A stretch of 64,000 bases of DNA, taken from Cellulomonas humilata (GTDB taxonomy: Bacteria > Actinomycetota > Actinomycetes > Actinomycetales > Cellulomonadaceae). Numbering within the stretch: position 1 is the stretch's first letter; the number at the start of each line of letters is the position of its first letter. The notes below the pieces were generated by a model, which was not told where the DNA came from, searched no databases, and was given only the letters and a program-made list of their open reading frames with translations. The position numbers and the translations under genes are program-made. Below, one piece after another: positions 47,960 through 57,085 of the stretch. Location: the NCBI RefSeq assembly GCF_030814415.1, contig NZ_JAUSVB010000006.1, forward strand, positions 248,001 to 312,000. The letters are read 5' to 3'.

Positions 47960-48613
47960 TCAGCTGCCGAGCGCGTCCTGGACCGTCGTCTCCGGCGGGC
48001 CGTCGTAGACCGGGGAGCGGCCCGTCACCGCGTCCCAGGCCGCACGCCATGACGCGGGGACCTCCCGGGCGCGCCACACGACCGCCTGGACCGGCCGGAC
48101 CGAGACCGACGACACCCCGACACCGGTCACGGAGATCCCCGCCGCCGTGCACGAGAACAGCGCGCGGCGCACGTGGTAGTCCTGCGTGACGACGACCGCG
48201 TCGCGGACCCCGAACACGTCGTGCGCCCGCACGCAGGAGTCGTGGGTGTCGAAGCCGGCATGGTCGCGGACCACGTGGTCGGCAGGGACGCCGTGGTCGA
48301 CCAGCCAGTCGAGCATGGCGGTCGGCTCGTCGTGCTGGGCCGTGCCGTTGTCGCCGCTGACCAGCACGACGTCGACGGCACCCCGTTCGTACAGCTCGCG
48401 AGCGGCGTCGAGGCGGCGGGTCAGGTACACCGACGGGCTGCCGTCCGGCTTCAGGCCGGCGCCGAGGACGAGGGCGACCGGGGTGACGGGGACGTCGTCG
48501 GCGGCGCGGACCTCCGACTGACCGACGGCCTGGACCCACAGGACGGGGACGGCGACCAGGGCCAGCAGGACGCCGCCGACGATCCGGGTGGCGCGACGGC
48601 GGCGGGTGCTCAC
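47960..48613 (-). CDS. SanA/YdcF-like DUF218 membrane protein
   Basis: Envelope protein (217 aa) with one N-terminal membrane segment (about 9-27) and an extracytoplasmic DUF218 domain: VALVLGAGLKPDGSPSVYLTRRLDAA, VLVSGDNG, DHAGFDTHDSCVRA and VTQDYHVRRALF. E. coli SanA belongs to this group and affects envelope barrier function. The GTG start at 48613 is 6 bases after TACGCT. The previous gene (minus strand) ends 26 bases upstream. Confidence 0.9.
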   Translation of the reverse strand: MSTRRRRATRIVGGVLLALVAVPVLWVQAVGQSEVRAADDVPVTPVALVLGAGLKPDGSPSVYLTRRLDAARELYERGAVDVVLVSGDNGTAQHDEPTAMLDWLVDHGVPADHVVRDHAGFDTHDSCVRAHDVFGVRDAVVVTQDYHVRRALFSCTAAGISVTGVGVSSVSVRPVQAVVWRAREVPASWRAAWDAVTGRSPVYDGPPETTVQDALGS

Positions 48614-48619
48614 GGTCGG

Positions 48620-48625
48620 AGCGTA
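48620..48625 (-). promoter_or_regulatory. -10 hexamer before the sanA-like gene
   Basis: TACGCT on the minus strand, 6 bases before GTG 48613, in leaderless position. Confidence 0.4.
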
Positions 48626-48639
48626 GGTGGACTGACCCG

Positions 48640-49170
48640 TCAGTGGAGGCTGTTCAGCCAGTCGCTCACCGCGGATGCGACGGCGGCGGCGCTCGTCGGC
48701 AGGTGGGGTCCCGGCAGGAAGACGGTGGTGACCGGGCCGGGGATCGCGGCCAGGTGGTGGGTCAGCTCCTCGGGCGAGCCGAACGGGTCGGTCGTGCCCG
48801 AGACGGCGAGGACGGGGACGCGGATCTCCGGCAGGTGCGCGATGCGGAGGGTGTCCGGGCGGCCCGGCGGGTGCAGGGGGTACGAGAGGAGGACGAGCCC
48901 GGCGGCGGGCAGACCTGCCGCGACGGCCATCGAGCACATGCGGCCGCCGAACGAGCGGCCGCCGAGGACGAGGTCCTCGGTGCCGACGCCCAGCGACGCC
49001 GCGAAGGCCTCGGTCTGCGCGCGGACCTCCGCGATCGCCGGCGCCGCGGTCTTCGGCAGGTCGAGCCGCAGCACGGGCAGCGGGGCGACGGCCTTCTCGA
49101 CGGCGACCAGCGGCGCACCGTCACGGGTCCCGCCGAAGCCGGGGGTCAGCAGCAGGCCGGCGACGGACAT
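48640..49170 (-). CDS. Small alpha/beta-hydrolase (KANL3/Tex30-type)
   Basis: Short alpha/beta-hydrolase protein (176 aa) lacking a lid. Nucleophile elbow GGRSFGGRM is intact with Ser; the acidic residue is in VSGTTDPFGS and the catalytic His in LPGPHLPTS. Substrate unknown; members of this group are mostly uncharacterised. Its ATG overlaps the stop of the HAD gene by one base, so the two are co-translated. Confidence 0.85.
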   Translation of the reverse strand: MSVAGLLLTPGFGGTRDGAPLVAVEKAVAPLPVLRLDLPKTAAPAIAEVRAQTEAFAASLGVGTEDLVLGGRSFGGRMCSMAVAAGLPAAGLVLLSYPLHPPGRPDTLRIAHLPEIRVPVLAVSGTTDPFGSPEELTHHLAAIPGPVTTVFLPGPHLPTSAAAVASAVSDWLNSLH

Positions 49171-49985
49171 CAGAGGCCCAGCACCGACGTGATGGTGCGG
49201 ACCACGCCGTTGGCGGTGTTCGGCGGGGCGACGAACCGCGCGTGTGCCCGGATGTCGGGGTGCGCGTTGTCCATCGCGAACGAGTAGTACGCCGCGTCGA
49301 GCATGCCGACGTCGTTGAAGTAGTCGCCGAACGCCATCGTCTGCTCCGGCGTGATGCCGAGGCTCTCCTGGACCGCGCGCAGGGCGTGACCCTTGTCGGC
49401 GGTCGGGCTCATCACGTCGACCCAGTGCTTGCCGGACACCAGCACGCGGTCGTCGCCGCCGAACGGCTCGAGCAGGGGCCCTGCGCCGTCGGTGGCCATC
49501 CCGAAGTCGTAGACGGCGACCTTGAGGACCTCGTCGTCGACGGCCGTCAGGTCGTCGACCGTCTCCAGGCGCGCGTAGTACGGACGCGCCTGGTCGAGGA
49601 ACGCGTCGTCGGTCCGCTCCACGTACGCCGAGCGCTTGCCGCACAGCACGGTCCCCAGGTCGAGCCCGTCGGCCGCCCGGACCGTCTCGACGACCCTCCG
49701 CGCCGTGCCGAGGTCGAGGGGGTCCGCGCTGATCTCCTCGTCGTGCTGGACGACGTAGGAGCCGTTCTCCGCGATGTAGACCAGCTCGTCCCGGGCGAAC
49801 TGGCGGCGCAGCGTGGCGTACTGCCGACCGCTCGCCGGGCAGAGCAGGATCCCGCGGCCGGCGAGCTGGTCCAGCAGCGGCCAGAAGTCGTCGTGGATGC
49901 GCTTCTCGTCGTCGAGCAGGGAGCCGTCCATGTCGACGGCGATGAGGCGGATGTCGGGGACGGTGTCGAAGACGGGAGGCTGCAC
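49170..49985 (-). CDS. HAD-superfamily phosphatase, Cof type
   Basis: Haloacid dehalogenase-like hydrolase (271 aa) of subclass IIB. Motif I AVDMDGSLLD with the nucleophile and acid aspartates, motif II PASGRQ, the Lys in the VDVMSPTADKGHAL region, and motif IV GDYFNDVGML. Likely dephosphorylates sugar phosphates or related small molecules. GTG start; GAAGAT lies 6 bases before it, a weak leaderless signal. It follows allC by 12 bases and may be read from the same transcript. Confidence 0.9.
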   Translation of the reverse strand: MQPPVFDTVPDIRLIAVDMDGSLLDDEKRIHDDFWPLLDQLAGRGILLCPASGRQYATLRRQFARDELVYIAENGSYVVQHDEEISADPLDLGTARRVVETVRAADGLDLGTVLCGKRSAYVERTDDAFLDQARPYYARLETVDDLTAVDDEVLKVAVYDFGMATDGAGPLLEPFGGDDRVLVSGKHWVDVMSPTADKGHALRAVQESLGITPEQTMAFGDYFNDVGMLDAAYYSFAMDNAHPDIRAHARFVAPPNTANGVVRTITSVLGL

Positions 49986-49997
49986 GGGTCGATCTTC

Positions 49998-51242
49998 TCA
50001 GCCGGCCTCGCGGGCCAGGTGCTCGACGGTCGCGACCAGCGCAGTCAGCCCCGTCTCGACGTCGGCCAGGCTGACGTCCTCGTCCGGGTGGTGGCTGATG
50101 CCGTCGGGGTTGCGCAGGAACAGCATGCCGACGCCCGTGACCGCCCCGAGTGCCATGGCGTCGTGCCCCGCGCGGCTGAACAGCGCGGGGACGTTCCGGC
50201 GACCGGTGTCCTCGATCCCGGCGCGCACGACGTCCTGGAGGAGGGCGTCGCACATGACGGCCGGTGCCTCGTGCAGCTCGCGCGCGGACCAGGTGAGCCC
50301 GCGCCGGCCCGCGATCTCGTCGAGCTCCCGGGTGATGCTGCCCCAGACGCGGTCGCGGTCGTCGTCGTGCTCGCCGCGCAGGTCGACCGTCAGGCGTGCC
50401 TCGCCGGGCACCACGTTGACCGCACCGGGGAACGTCTCCAGGCGGCCGACCGTGCCGATGATGTGGTGCTCGGCGCGGCAGAGCCGCTCGACGGCGAGCG
50501 CGACCTCGCTGGCGCCGAGCAGGGCGTCGTGCCGCTTCTCGTACCGGGCACCCCCGGCGTGCCGGGCCTCGCCGTCGATCTGCACCGCGAACCGTCGCGC
50601 GCTCGCGATCGAGGTGACGACACCCAGCGGGGCGCCGCCGTCGTCTAGCTCAGGACCCTGCTCGATGTGCGCCTCCAGGTAGCCCGCCAAGGACGAGGGC
50701 GACCGCGCGGCCGTGCCGATCCGCCCCGGGTCCAGGCCGAACTCGCTGAACGCCGTGCGCAGCGTGGTGCCGTGCTCGTCGGTCAGGTCCCACCAGGCCT
50801 CGTTCCAGCGACCGGCCATCGCGGACGACCCGAGCAGCGCGGTGCCGAACCGGGCGCCCTCCTCATCCCAGAACGCGACGACGTCGAGCCCGAAGCGGAA
50901 CGAACCGACCTGGGGGCGCAGCGCGCGGACCACCTCGATCGCCATGAGCACGCCGAGAATCCCGTCGTACCGGCCGGCGTCGCGCACGGTGTCCAGGTGC
51001 GAGCCGAGCAGGAGCGACGGCGCCTCCGGGTCCCGCCCGGCCAGGTGCCCGCACTGGTTGCCCGCCGCGTCCTGCCACGTGTCCAGCCCGACCTCGCGCA
51101 TCCAGCGGGCGGCCACGCGGTTCACGCGGGCGTGCTCGGGAGAGAGGTAGACGCGCTCGATGCCGTCGGTCATCGAGGTGTACGCCGCGAGCTCGTCGCA
51201 GCGCGCCATGATGCGCCGGGCAGCGGTGTGGACGTCGAGCAT
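49998..51242 (-). CDS. allC: Allantoate amidohydrolase (M20 family)
   Basis: Di-metal hydrolase (414 aa) expected to convert allantoate to ureidoglycine, CO2 and ammonia. Metal ligands: GSHLDTVRDAGRYDG, DEEGARFG, HIEQGPELD and the late SRAGHDAM; the dimerisation domain has the RHAGGARYEKRHDAL substrate-binding pattern. N-carbamoyl-L-amino-acid hydrolases look alike, but the neighbouring allantoinase and ureidoglycine aminotransferase favour AllC. Start ATG shares one base with the stop of pucG. Confidence 0.9.
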   Translation of the reverse strand: MLDVHTAARRIMARCDELAAYTSMTDGIERVYLSPEHARVNRVAARWMREVGLDTWQDAAGNQCGHLAGRDPEAPSLLLGSHLDTVRDAGRYDGILGVLMAIEVVRALRPQVGSFRFGLDVVAFWDEEGARFGTALLGSSAMAGRWNEAWWDLTDEHGTTLRTAFSEFGLDPGRIGTAARSPSSLAGYLEAHIEQGPELDDGGAPLGVVTSIASARRFAVQIDGEARHAGGARYEKRHDALLGASEVALAVERLCRAEHHIIGTVGRLETFPGAVNVVPGEARLTVDLRGEHDDDRDRVWGSITRELDEIAGRRGLTWSARELHEAPAVMCDALLQDVVRAGIEDTGRRNVPALFSRAGHDAMALGAVTGVGMLFLRNPDGISHHPDEDVSLADVETGLTALVATVEHLAREAG

Positions 51243-52459
51243 CAGGCCGCTGACCAGCCCGAGTAGGCCGCGTCGACGCCGCCGCCGTGCGGCACCCGGG
51301 CACCGGCGCGGCGCAGCACCTGCTCCAGCGCGGCGAGCGTGCTCAGCACGGTGTCGAGGCGCGCGTTGGCACCCATGGTGCCGATCCGCCAGACGCGACC
51401 GTGCAGCGGCCCGAACGACGTGCCGATCTCGATGCCGAAGTCCTGCAGCAGCGCACCACGCACCGCGTCACCGTCCACGCCGTCCGGGATCTCCACCGCG
51501 ACCACGTTGTTCATCTTGTGCGCCACGTCCCCGAACACCCCCAGCCCCAGGCCCCGGACCCCCGCGAGCATCGCGCGGCCCGCCCGCTCGTGCCGGTCGA
51601 TGACGGCCTGCCGACCCTCGTCGACGATGATCCGCGCGCACTCCCGCGCCGCGTACAGCATGCTCGTCGCCTCGGTGTGGTGGTTGAGCCGCCGCGGTCC
51701 CCAGTAGTCGAGGATCATGCCGAGGTCGAAGTAGTTGGAGTGCACGGGCTCCCCGGTGTCCTCGTCGGACTCCTCGCGGATCCCGGCCTCGATGCGGCGA
51801 CGCCCCCGGATCACCTCGACGGCCTTGTCCGACAGGCTGATCGGCGCGCTGCCCGACGGACCCGACAGGCACTTCTGCAGGCCGGCCGTGGCGGCGTCCA
51901 GACCCCAGGCGTCCATCTCGAACGGGTTGCCGCCCAGGGACGCGGTCGCGTCGGTGTAGAAGAGCACGCCGTGCTTCGCGCAGATCGCCCCGAGCTCGTC
52001 GAGCGGCTGGAGCATCGTCGTCGACGTGTCGCCCTGCACCATCGCGAGCAGGTGCGGGCGGACGCGCACGATCGCCTCCTCGACGACCGACGCCGGGAAC
52101 ACCTGCCCCCACGGCACCTCGATCGTGTGCACCTCGGCCTGCGCGCGCAGCGCGATCTCCGCCAGCAGGTGCCCGAAGCGCCCGAACACCGGGACCAGGA
52201 CGCGCTCGCCGGGACGGACGAGCGAGACCAGGGCCGCCTCGATCCCCGCGCGGGACGTGCCGTCGACCAGGAGGGTGGCCTCGTTGGTCGTCGCGAAGAC
52301 CTCGCGGTACAGCGCCATCGTCTCGTTCATGTAGCCGGTCATCACCGGGTCGTACTGGCCGACCAGCGGCGTCGACAGGGCGCGGAGCACGCGCGGGTCC
52401 GCGTTGACCGGTCCGGGTCCCATGAGCAATCGGGCGGGCGGGTTGACCGGGTGGGTCAT
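51242..52459 (-). CDS. pucG: (S)-ureidoglycine-glyoxylate aminotransferase
   Basis: PLP enzyme (405 aa) of the AGXT/PucG group. It moves the amino group of unstable ureidoglycine to glyoxylate, giving glycine and N-carbamoyl-2-oxoglycine (oxalurate). The N-terminal LLMGPGPVNADPRVLRAL, the FYTDATASLGGNPF cofactor region and GLQKCLSGPSGSAP with the PLP Lys fit PucG better than serine-glyoxylate enzymes, as does the context. Overlaps: ATGA with the amidase gene upstream, TGATG with allC downstream. Confidence 0.88.
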   Translation of the reverse strand: MTHPVNPPARLLMGPGPVNADPRVLRALSTPLVGQYDPVMTGYMNETMALYREVFATTNEATLLVDGTSRAGIEAALVSLVRPGERVLVPVFGRFGHLLAEIALRAQAEVHTIEVPWGQVFPASVVEEAIVRVRPHLLAMVQGDTSTTMLQPLDELGAICAKHGVLFYTDATASLGGNPFEMDAWGLDAATAGLQKCLSGPSGSAPISLSDKAVEVIRGRRRIEAGIREESDEDTGEPVHSNYFDLGMILDYWGPRRLNHHTEATSMLYAARECARIIVDEGRQAVIDRHERAGRAMLAGVRGLGLGVFGDVAHKMNNVVAVEIPDGVDGDAVRGALLQDFGIEIGTSFGPLHGRVWRIGTMGANARLDTVLSTLAALEQVLRRAGARVPHGGGVDAAYSGWSAA

Positions 52460-53955
52460 GTGAGGCCTCCAAGGGCGTGCCGGACCAGGGACAGGTCGCT
52501 ACCGCGGGGGCCGACCAGGCAGACGCCGACGGGTGCCGGGCCGAGCGCCGACGGGAAGGTCAGGGCAGGGAAGGTCAGCGCGGGGAGCCCGCCGATGCCG
52601 GCCAGGGCGGTCATCCGCAGGGTGGCGGCGCGGACCTGGTCGAGCTCGGCGGCGCTCACGGTCCTCGCCGGGGCAGGACCGGGCGTCGTCGGCAGCACCA
52701 GGACGGCGTCGTCGACGAGCGCGCGGATCACTCCCGCCAGCCGCTCGACCTCGGTCCGGGCGGACGCCTCGTCCGACGCGGTCACCTCGCTCGCGATCGC
52801 GAACCGCTCGCGCACACCGGGTCCGACGGCGTCGGGGTGCGCGGTGACCCAGGCGCCGTGCGCCCGCCACGCCTCCGCGGCCTGCACGACGCGGAAGGCC
52901 TCGAACCACTCGTCCAGCGGCCCGACCTCGACCTCCTCGACGGTCCCGCCCGACCAGGCGTCGAACGCCTCCCGGGTCGCGGGCTCGACCAGCTGCAGGA
53001 CCTCGGCGGGCACGAGCCGGCGCGACGGGAGCGGCGGGGCGTCGTCCTCGAGGCACCACGTGACGACCGCGTCGAGGGTCGCGCCGTCGCGCGTCAGCCA
53101 GCCGACCGTGTCGAACGACGGGGCCAGGGGCACCATGCCCTGCCGCGGCACCAGGCCGTGCGTCGTCCGCAGCCCCCACAGGCCCTGGTAGCTGGCCGGG
53201 ACGCGGATCGACCCGGCGGTGTCGCTGGCCAGCCCCACGTCCGCCTGGCCCGTCGCGACCGCAGTCGCCGGACCGCTCGACGAGCCGCCCGGGAGCGCCC
53301 CCACGACGGCGCCGTTGGCGGGGGTGCCGTAGTGCGGGTTCGCGCCCGCGATCGAGTACGCGAGCTCGTCCGTGCGGGCCAGGCCACGCACCGACGCACC
53401 GGCCTTGAGCAGGTCCAGGACCGCGGGGGCGTGCTGGCGCTCGCGGGCGGCGTCGCGCAGCCAGGTCGGGTTGCCCGCGCCGATCCGGTACCCGCGGACG
53501 GCGAACACGTCCTTGACCGCGACGCGCAGCCCCAGCAGGGGACCGTCGAACGCGCCCTGGTAGAGCGGGTCGCCGACCGTCCGCCAGACCGCCTTGTCGA
53601 AGCTGGGGGTGCGGCCGGTGACGTGTGCGGCGGTGATCCGCCACCGACCGTCCGCCAGCTGCCACACCTGCGTCTGGAGCCCGGTGCCGCCGCCCTCGTA
53701 GCGGGACATCGCGACGATCAGCCAGCAGTCGTCGGCCAGGCGGCGGGACTCGACCCGGTCCAGCACCCGGGGCGTGATGCCGCCGCGCGCGCTGCGGAAC
53801 GCGCTGATGGCGTCGTGCCCGACGAGCAGGCCGTTGCTGTCCCCGCGCAGCGTCTCCTCGCCGGGCGCGAATGCGTCGTCCAGGGCCTCGATGTCGTCGG
53901 TCGCCAGCGCGCGCTCGTAGGCGTCGAAGGCGTCCTGCAGCTCGGTCGGCATCAT
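52456..53955 (-). CDS. AtzH-like domain fused to an amidase
   Basis: Two-domain enzyme (499 aa). Residues 1-125 form an AtzH/SnoaL-like domain (DAFDAYERALATDDIEALDDAF ... RITAAHVTG). Residues 150-499 are an amidase-signature hydrolase with the Ser-Ser-Lys triad: Lys in VAVKDVFAVRG, Ser in GGSSSGPATAVA, nucleophile Ser in DTAGSIRVPASYQG. AtzH-type proteins assist or carry out steps in biuret/cyanurate breakdown. Here, next to pucG, oxalurate or a related carbamoyl compound is a plausible substrate (inference). It overlaps its neighbours by 4 bases on both sides. Confidence 0.85.
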   Translation of the reverse strand: MMPTELQDAFDAYERALATDDIEALDDAFAPGEETLRGDSNGLLVGHDAISAFRSARGGITPRVLDRVESRRLADDCWLIVAMSRYEGGGTGLQTQVWQLADGRWRITAAHVTGRTPSFDKAVWRTVGDPLYQGAFDGPLLGLRVAVKDVFAVRGYRIGAGNPTWLRDAARERQHAPAVLDLLKAGASVRGLARTDELAYSIAGANPHYGTPANGAVVGALPGGSSSGPATAVATGQADVGLASDTAGSIRVPASYQGLWGLRTTHGLVPRQGMVPLAPSFDTVGWLTRDGATLDAVVTWCLEDDAPPLPSRRLVPAEVLQLVEPATREAFDAWSGGTVEEVEVGPLDEWFEAFRVVQAAEAWRAHGAWVTAHPDAVGPGVRERFAIASEVTASDEASARTEVERLAGVIRALVDDAVLVLPTTPGPAPARTVSAAELDQVRAATLRMTALAGIGGLPALTFPALTFPSALGPAPVGVCLVGPRGSDLSLVRHALGGLT

Positions 53956-55025
53956 CGGGGGATGGCCTCCAGGTCGGCTTTCCGGATGCGCGCGTGGGCC
54001 CCGCAGACCTGGTCGACCACCTGCGAGATGTCGATGTCGGTGGCCGCGGAAAGGTACGCGTACGCGAGGTGCTCGTCCAGGCCCCACCGCGCCTGCAGCA
54101 GGGCGAGCGACGCCCGGACGCACCTGCGCACCGCTTCGTTCAGATCGGGATCCATACCCGTAGGCACCAGGTAGTCCGGCGTCTCGACGAGGGGCCCCTC
54201 GAACGGGCCGAACTGCGCGAGCGCGTCGACCGCCGGGACCACGTCGAACCGGAGCGTGACCCGCAGGGACGCCTCCAGCGCGGTGAGCGCCACCTCGCCG
54301 TCGCCCTGCGCGAAGTGCGGGTCGCCCACGTACGCCAGCGCGCCCGGCACCTGCACGGGCAGGTAGAGCGTGCTGCCCACCTGGAGCAGGTTGATGTCGA
54401 TGTTGCCGCCGTGCGCGCCGGGCGGCACGGAGTGCGGTCGCTCGTGCCCGGCGACCGCGACGCCCATGATCCCGAGGAAGGGTGCCAGCGGGAACTCGAT
54501 CAGGCGCTCGCCGCCCTCGACGGCGGGCAGGCAGCCGGTGGTGCCGTCCTTGACCGTGGCGAACACGCTCACGTTCTCCGGGCCGCGGGGGAGCTCGCCC
54601 GGCAGCGCGCCGCGGCCGTGCCGGTTCGAGATCACGCCGTACGGGACGCGCGGGGTGGTCTCCAGGACGGTGATCGCGAGCAGGTCGCCCGGCATCGCGC
54701 CCGCGACGTGGATCGGTCCGGTCACCACGTGCGGCCCGTCGGCGGGGTCGCGCGTCAGGGTGCCGACGATCTCGACGGCGTCGGTGAGCACGTCGTCCGG
54801 TGCGACGCCGTGGCTCGTGAAGAACGCCAGCGGGTCGCTGCCCTGGTCGTCGAGCAGGCCCTCGTGGCTGACCGTGTCGATGGTGACCTCGGTGCCGGGC
54901 TCGATGCGCAGGACCGGCGCGTCGGTCGCGCACGGCAGGCGGCCCCACAGGACCGTGGCAGGCGTCGAGCGCAGGTAGGCGGCGGCACGGATCTCGCCCG
55001 CGCCGGGCTGCAGCGTTGCACTCAT
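53952..55025 (-). CDS. Acetamidase/formamidase family protein
   Basis: FmdA/AmdA-type amide hydrolase (357 aa). Motifs: the central VPPGAHGGNIDINLLQVGSTLYLPV and GDPHFAQGDGEVALTALE are diagnostic for the family. It would cleave formamide or another small amide and release ammonia, in line with the nitrogen-salvage setting. The start at MSATLQPG was chosen over the Arg-rich upstream part; AGGA lies 3 bases from it. First gene of the tightly overlapping set FmdA-amidase-PucG-AllC. The divergent YoaK gene starts 29 bases away. Confidence 0.88.
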   Translation of the reverse strand: MSATLQPGAGEIRAAAYLRSTPATVLWGRLPCATDAPVLRIEPGTEVTIDTVSHEGLLDDQGSDPLAFFTSHGVAPDDVLTDAVEIVGTLTRDPADGPHVVTGPIHVAGAMPGDLLAITVLETTPRVPYGVISNRHGRGALPGELPRGPENVSVFATVKDGTTGCLPAVEGGERLIEFPLAPFLGIMGVAVAGHERPHSVPPGAHGGNIDINLLQVGSTLYLPVQVPGALAYVGDPHFAQGDGEVALTALEASLRVTLRFDVVPAVDALAQFGPFEGPLVETPDYLVPTGMDPDLNEAVRRCVRASLALLQARWGLDEHLAYAYLSAATDIDISQVVDQVCGAHARIRKADLEAIPR

Positions 55026-55054
55026 CGGTCCTGCACCCCCACGATGACGCCGTG

Positions 55055-55735
55055 ATGAAGACCTGGGACGACGCACGCCGACACCTGGTGCTCATGCTGG
55101 CACTGACGTTCACGACGGGCATCGTCGACGCTGTCGGCTATCTCGGGCTGGACCGGGTGTTCACCGCGAACATGACCGGAAACGTGGTCATCCTCGGCAT
55201 GGCGCTCGCGGGTGCCGACGACCTGCCGGTACTCGGCCCGACGCTCGCGCTGGTCGGCTTCCTGGCCGGGGCCGCGCTCGGCGGACGCGTGCTGCGCACC
55301 GCCCCGGCCGGCTGGTCGGACCGCACGAGCGGCACGTTCGCGGCGACCGGCGTGCTCGCGGCCGGGCTGGGCATCGGCGCGCTCGTCGCGCCCCCGGTCG
55401 AGGCCACCACCTGGGCGTTCGTCGTCACCACGCTGCTCGCCGTCGCGATGGGGCTGCAGGCCGCGACCGCGCGACGGCTCGCTGTGAAGGACGTGACCAC
55501 GGTCGTCGTGACCTCGACGCTCACGGGTCTGGCCGCCGACTCGCGGCTCGCCGGCGGCACCGGGGACGGCTGGGCGCGACGCTCGCTCGCGGTCGCGCTG
55601 ATCCTGGTCGGCGCCGCGGTGGGCGCGCTGCTGCTGCACGTCGGCGGCGAGCGTGGCGTCGGGGTCGGGATGCTGTTCGCGGGGGTGCTGGCGCTGGTCG
55701 CGGCGGTGCTCGGGCACGCGCACCGCGAGGCCTGA
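55055..55735 (+). CDS. DUF1275 (YoaK) family membrane protein
   Basis: Six-segment membrane protein (226 aa). The N-terminus LALTFTTGIVDAVGYLGLDRVFTANMTGNVVILG is the DUF1275 signature, with a GMQNA-like GLQAATARRLAVKDVTTVVVTSTLTGL later. Function unknown. It is the only plus-strand gene inside the allantoin block, and only 29 bases separate it from the divergent amidase start, so its promoter must be compact. GTG 55052, preceded 6 bases earlier by CACGAT, is an alternative start. Confidence 0.87.
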   Translation: MKTWDDARRHLVLMLALTFTTGIVDAVGYLGLDRVFTANMTGNVVILGMALAGADDLPVLGPTLALVGFLAGAALGGRVLRTAPAGWSDRTSGTFAATGVLAAGLGIGALVAPPVEATTWAFVVTTLLAVAMGLQAATARRLAVKDVTTVVVTSTLTGLAADSRLAGGTGDGWARRSLAVALILVGAAVGALLLHVGGERGVGVGMLFAGVLALVAAVLGHAHREA

Positions 55736-55739
55736 TCGC

Positions 55740-57059
55740 TCACGCACAGATGTGCCCCCGTCCGGGTGCGGTGACGGCGCCGCCCTCTACGATGGTCACG
55801 CCGTCGAGCCAGACGGTCCGCACGGCTCCGGCCAGCGTCGCGCCGTCGTAGGGCGAGACCGGGTTCTTGTGCTCGAGGGTGCGCACGTCGACGACGCGCT
55901 CCTGGTCGGGCGCGAAGGCGACGAGGTGCGCGGGAGCGCCCTCCCGGAGGACGCCTAGGTCGAGTCCGGCGACGCGGGCCGGTCCCGTGGTGACCAGTGG
56001 GAGGAGATCCTCCAGCGCGATCCCTCGGCGACGGGCCTCCGTCCACACCACCGACAGGCCCAGCTGCAGGCCCGCGATGCCGCCCCAGGACAGCCCGAAG
56101 TCGGTGTTCTTCAGGTCGGCCGTCGACGGGGAGTGGTCGGACACGATCGCGTCGATGGTCCCGTCCAGCACCGCGGCCCACAGCAGGTCCTGGTTGCCGG
56201 CGTCGCGGATGGGCGGGCAGCACTTGAACTGCGTGGCGGCCGACGGCACGTCCTCGGCCCGCAGCGCCAGGTAGTGCGGGCACGTCTCCACGGTCAGGGG
56301 CAGTCCCTCGGCCTTCGCGGCCCGGACGAGGTCGAGCGAGCCGGCGTCGGACAGGTGCAGGACGTGCGCGCGGGCACCCGTGCGCCGCATCGCGTCGATC
56401 ACGCGGGCGATCGCGTGGCGCTCGCTGACGGCGGGGCGGCTGGCCAGGAAGTCGGCGTACCTCGGCCCCAGCGCACCGTCGGCGTGCAGGTCTGCCGGGT
56501 CCTCGGCGTGCACGATCAGCACGCTGCCGAGCTCGGCGACCTCCGCCAGCGCCGTCTCCAGCTGCTCGGCGTCGAGGTGCCCGAACTCGTCGACCCCTGA
56601 CGGCGTGAGGAACGCCTTGAACCCGCGGACGCCCGCCGCGTGCAGCGGACCGAGCGACCCCAGGTTGTCCGGCACGGCCCCGCCCCAGAACGCCACGTCG
56701 ACGCTCAGCTTGCCGTCCGTCGCGGCCCGCTTGGCGGCCAGCGCCTCGACCGTCGTGGTGGGCGGGATCGAGTTGAGCGGCATGTCGACGAGCGTGGTGA
56801 CCCCACCGGCCGCCGCGGCGCGGGTGGCCGACGCGAAGCCCTCCCACGCGGTGCGGCCCGGCTCGTTGACGTGCACGTGGCTGTCGACCAGACCGGGGAG
56901 CAGCACCTCGTCGTCGGCGAGATCGAGCACCGTGGTGCCGGCCGGGACGGGGCCGTCGAGCGCGGTGATCCGCCCGTCGGTCACCGCGACCTGCGCAGCC
57001 CTCCACGTGCCGTCCACCCACGCGCGCCGCGCACGGACGACGAGGTCAGGCTCGGTCAT
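55740..57059 (-). CDS. allB: Allantoinase
   Basis: Amidohydrolase (439 aa) opening the ring of allantoin to allantoate. The two-metal site is complete: DSHVHVNEPGRTAWEGF, the carboxylated Lys in GFKAFLTPSG, His in IVHAED, His in HVLHLSDA and Asp in SDHSPST. The segment TQFKCCPPIRD is typical of allantoinases and separates it from dihydroorotase and hydantoinases. It follows the racemase gene by 26 bases on the same strand. Confidence 0.94.
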   Translation of the reverse strand: MTEPDLVVRARRAWVDGTWRAAQVAVTDGRITALDGPVPAGTTVLDLADDEVLLPGLVDSHVHVNEPGRTAWEGFASATRAAAAGGVTTLVDMPLNSIPPTTTVEALAAKRAATDGKLSVDVAFWGGAVPDNLGSLGPLHAAGVRGFKAFLTPSGVDEFGHLDAEQLETALAEVAELGSVLIVHAEDPADLHADGALGPRYADFLASRPAVSERHAIARVIDAMRRTGARAHVLHLSDAGSLDLVRAAKAEGLPLTVETCPHYLALRAEDVPSAATQFKCCPPIRDAGNQDLLWAAVLDGTIDAIVSDHSPSTADLKNTDFGLSWGGIAGLQLGLSVVWTEARRRGIALEDLLPLVTTGPARVAGLDLGVLREGAPAHLVAFAPDQERVVDVRTLEHKNPVSPYDGATLAGAVRTVWLDGVTIVEGGAVTAPGRGHICA

Positions 57060-57085
57060 GGCGGCTCCCGTGGTCGTCTGGTGCG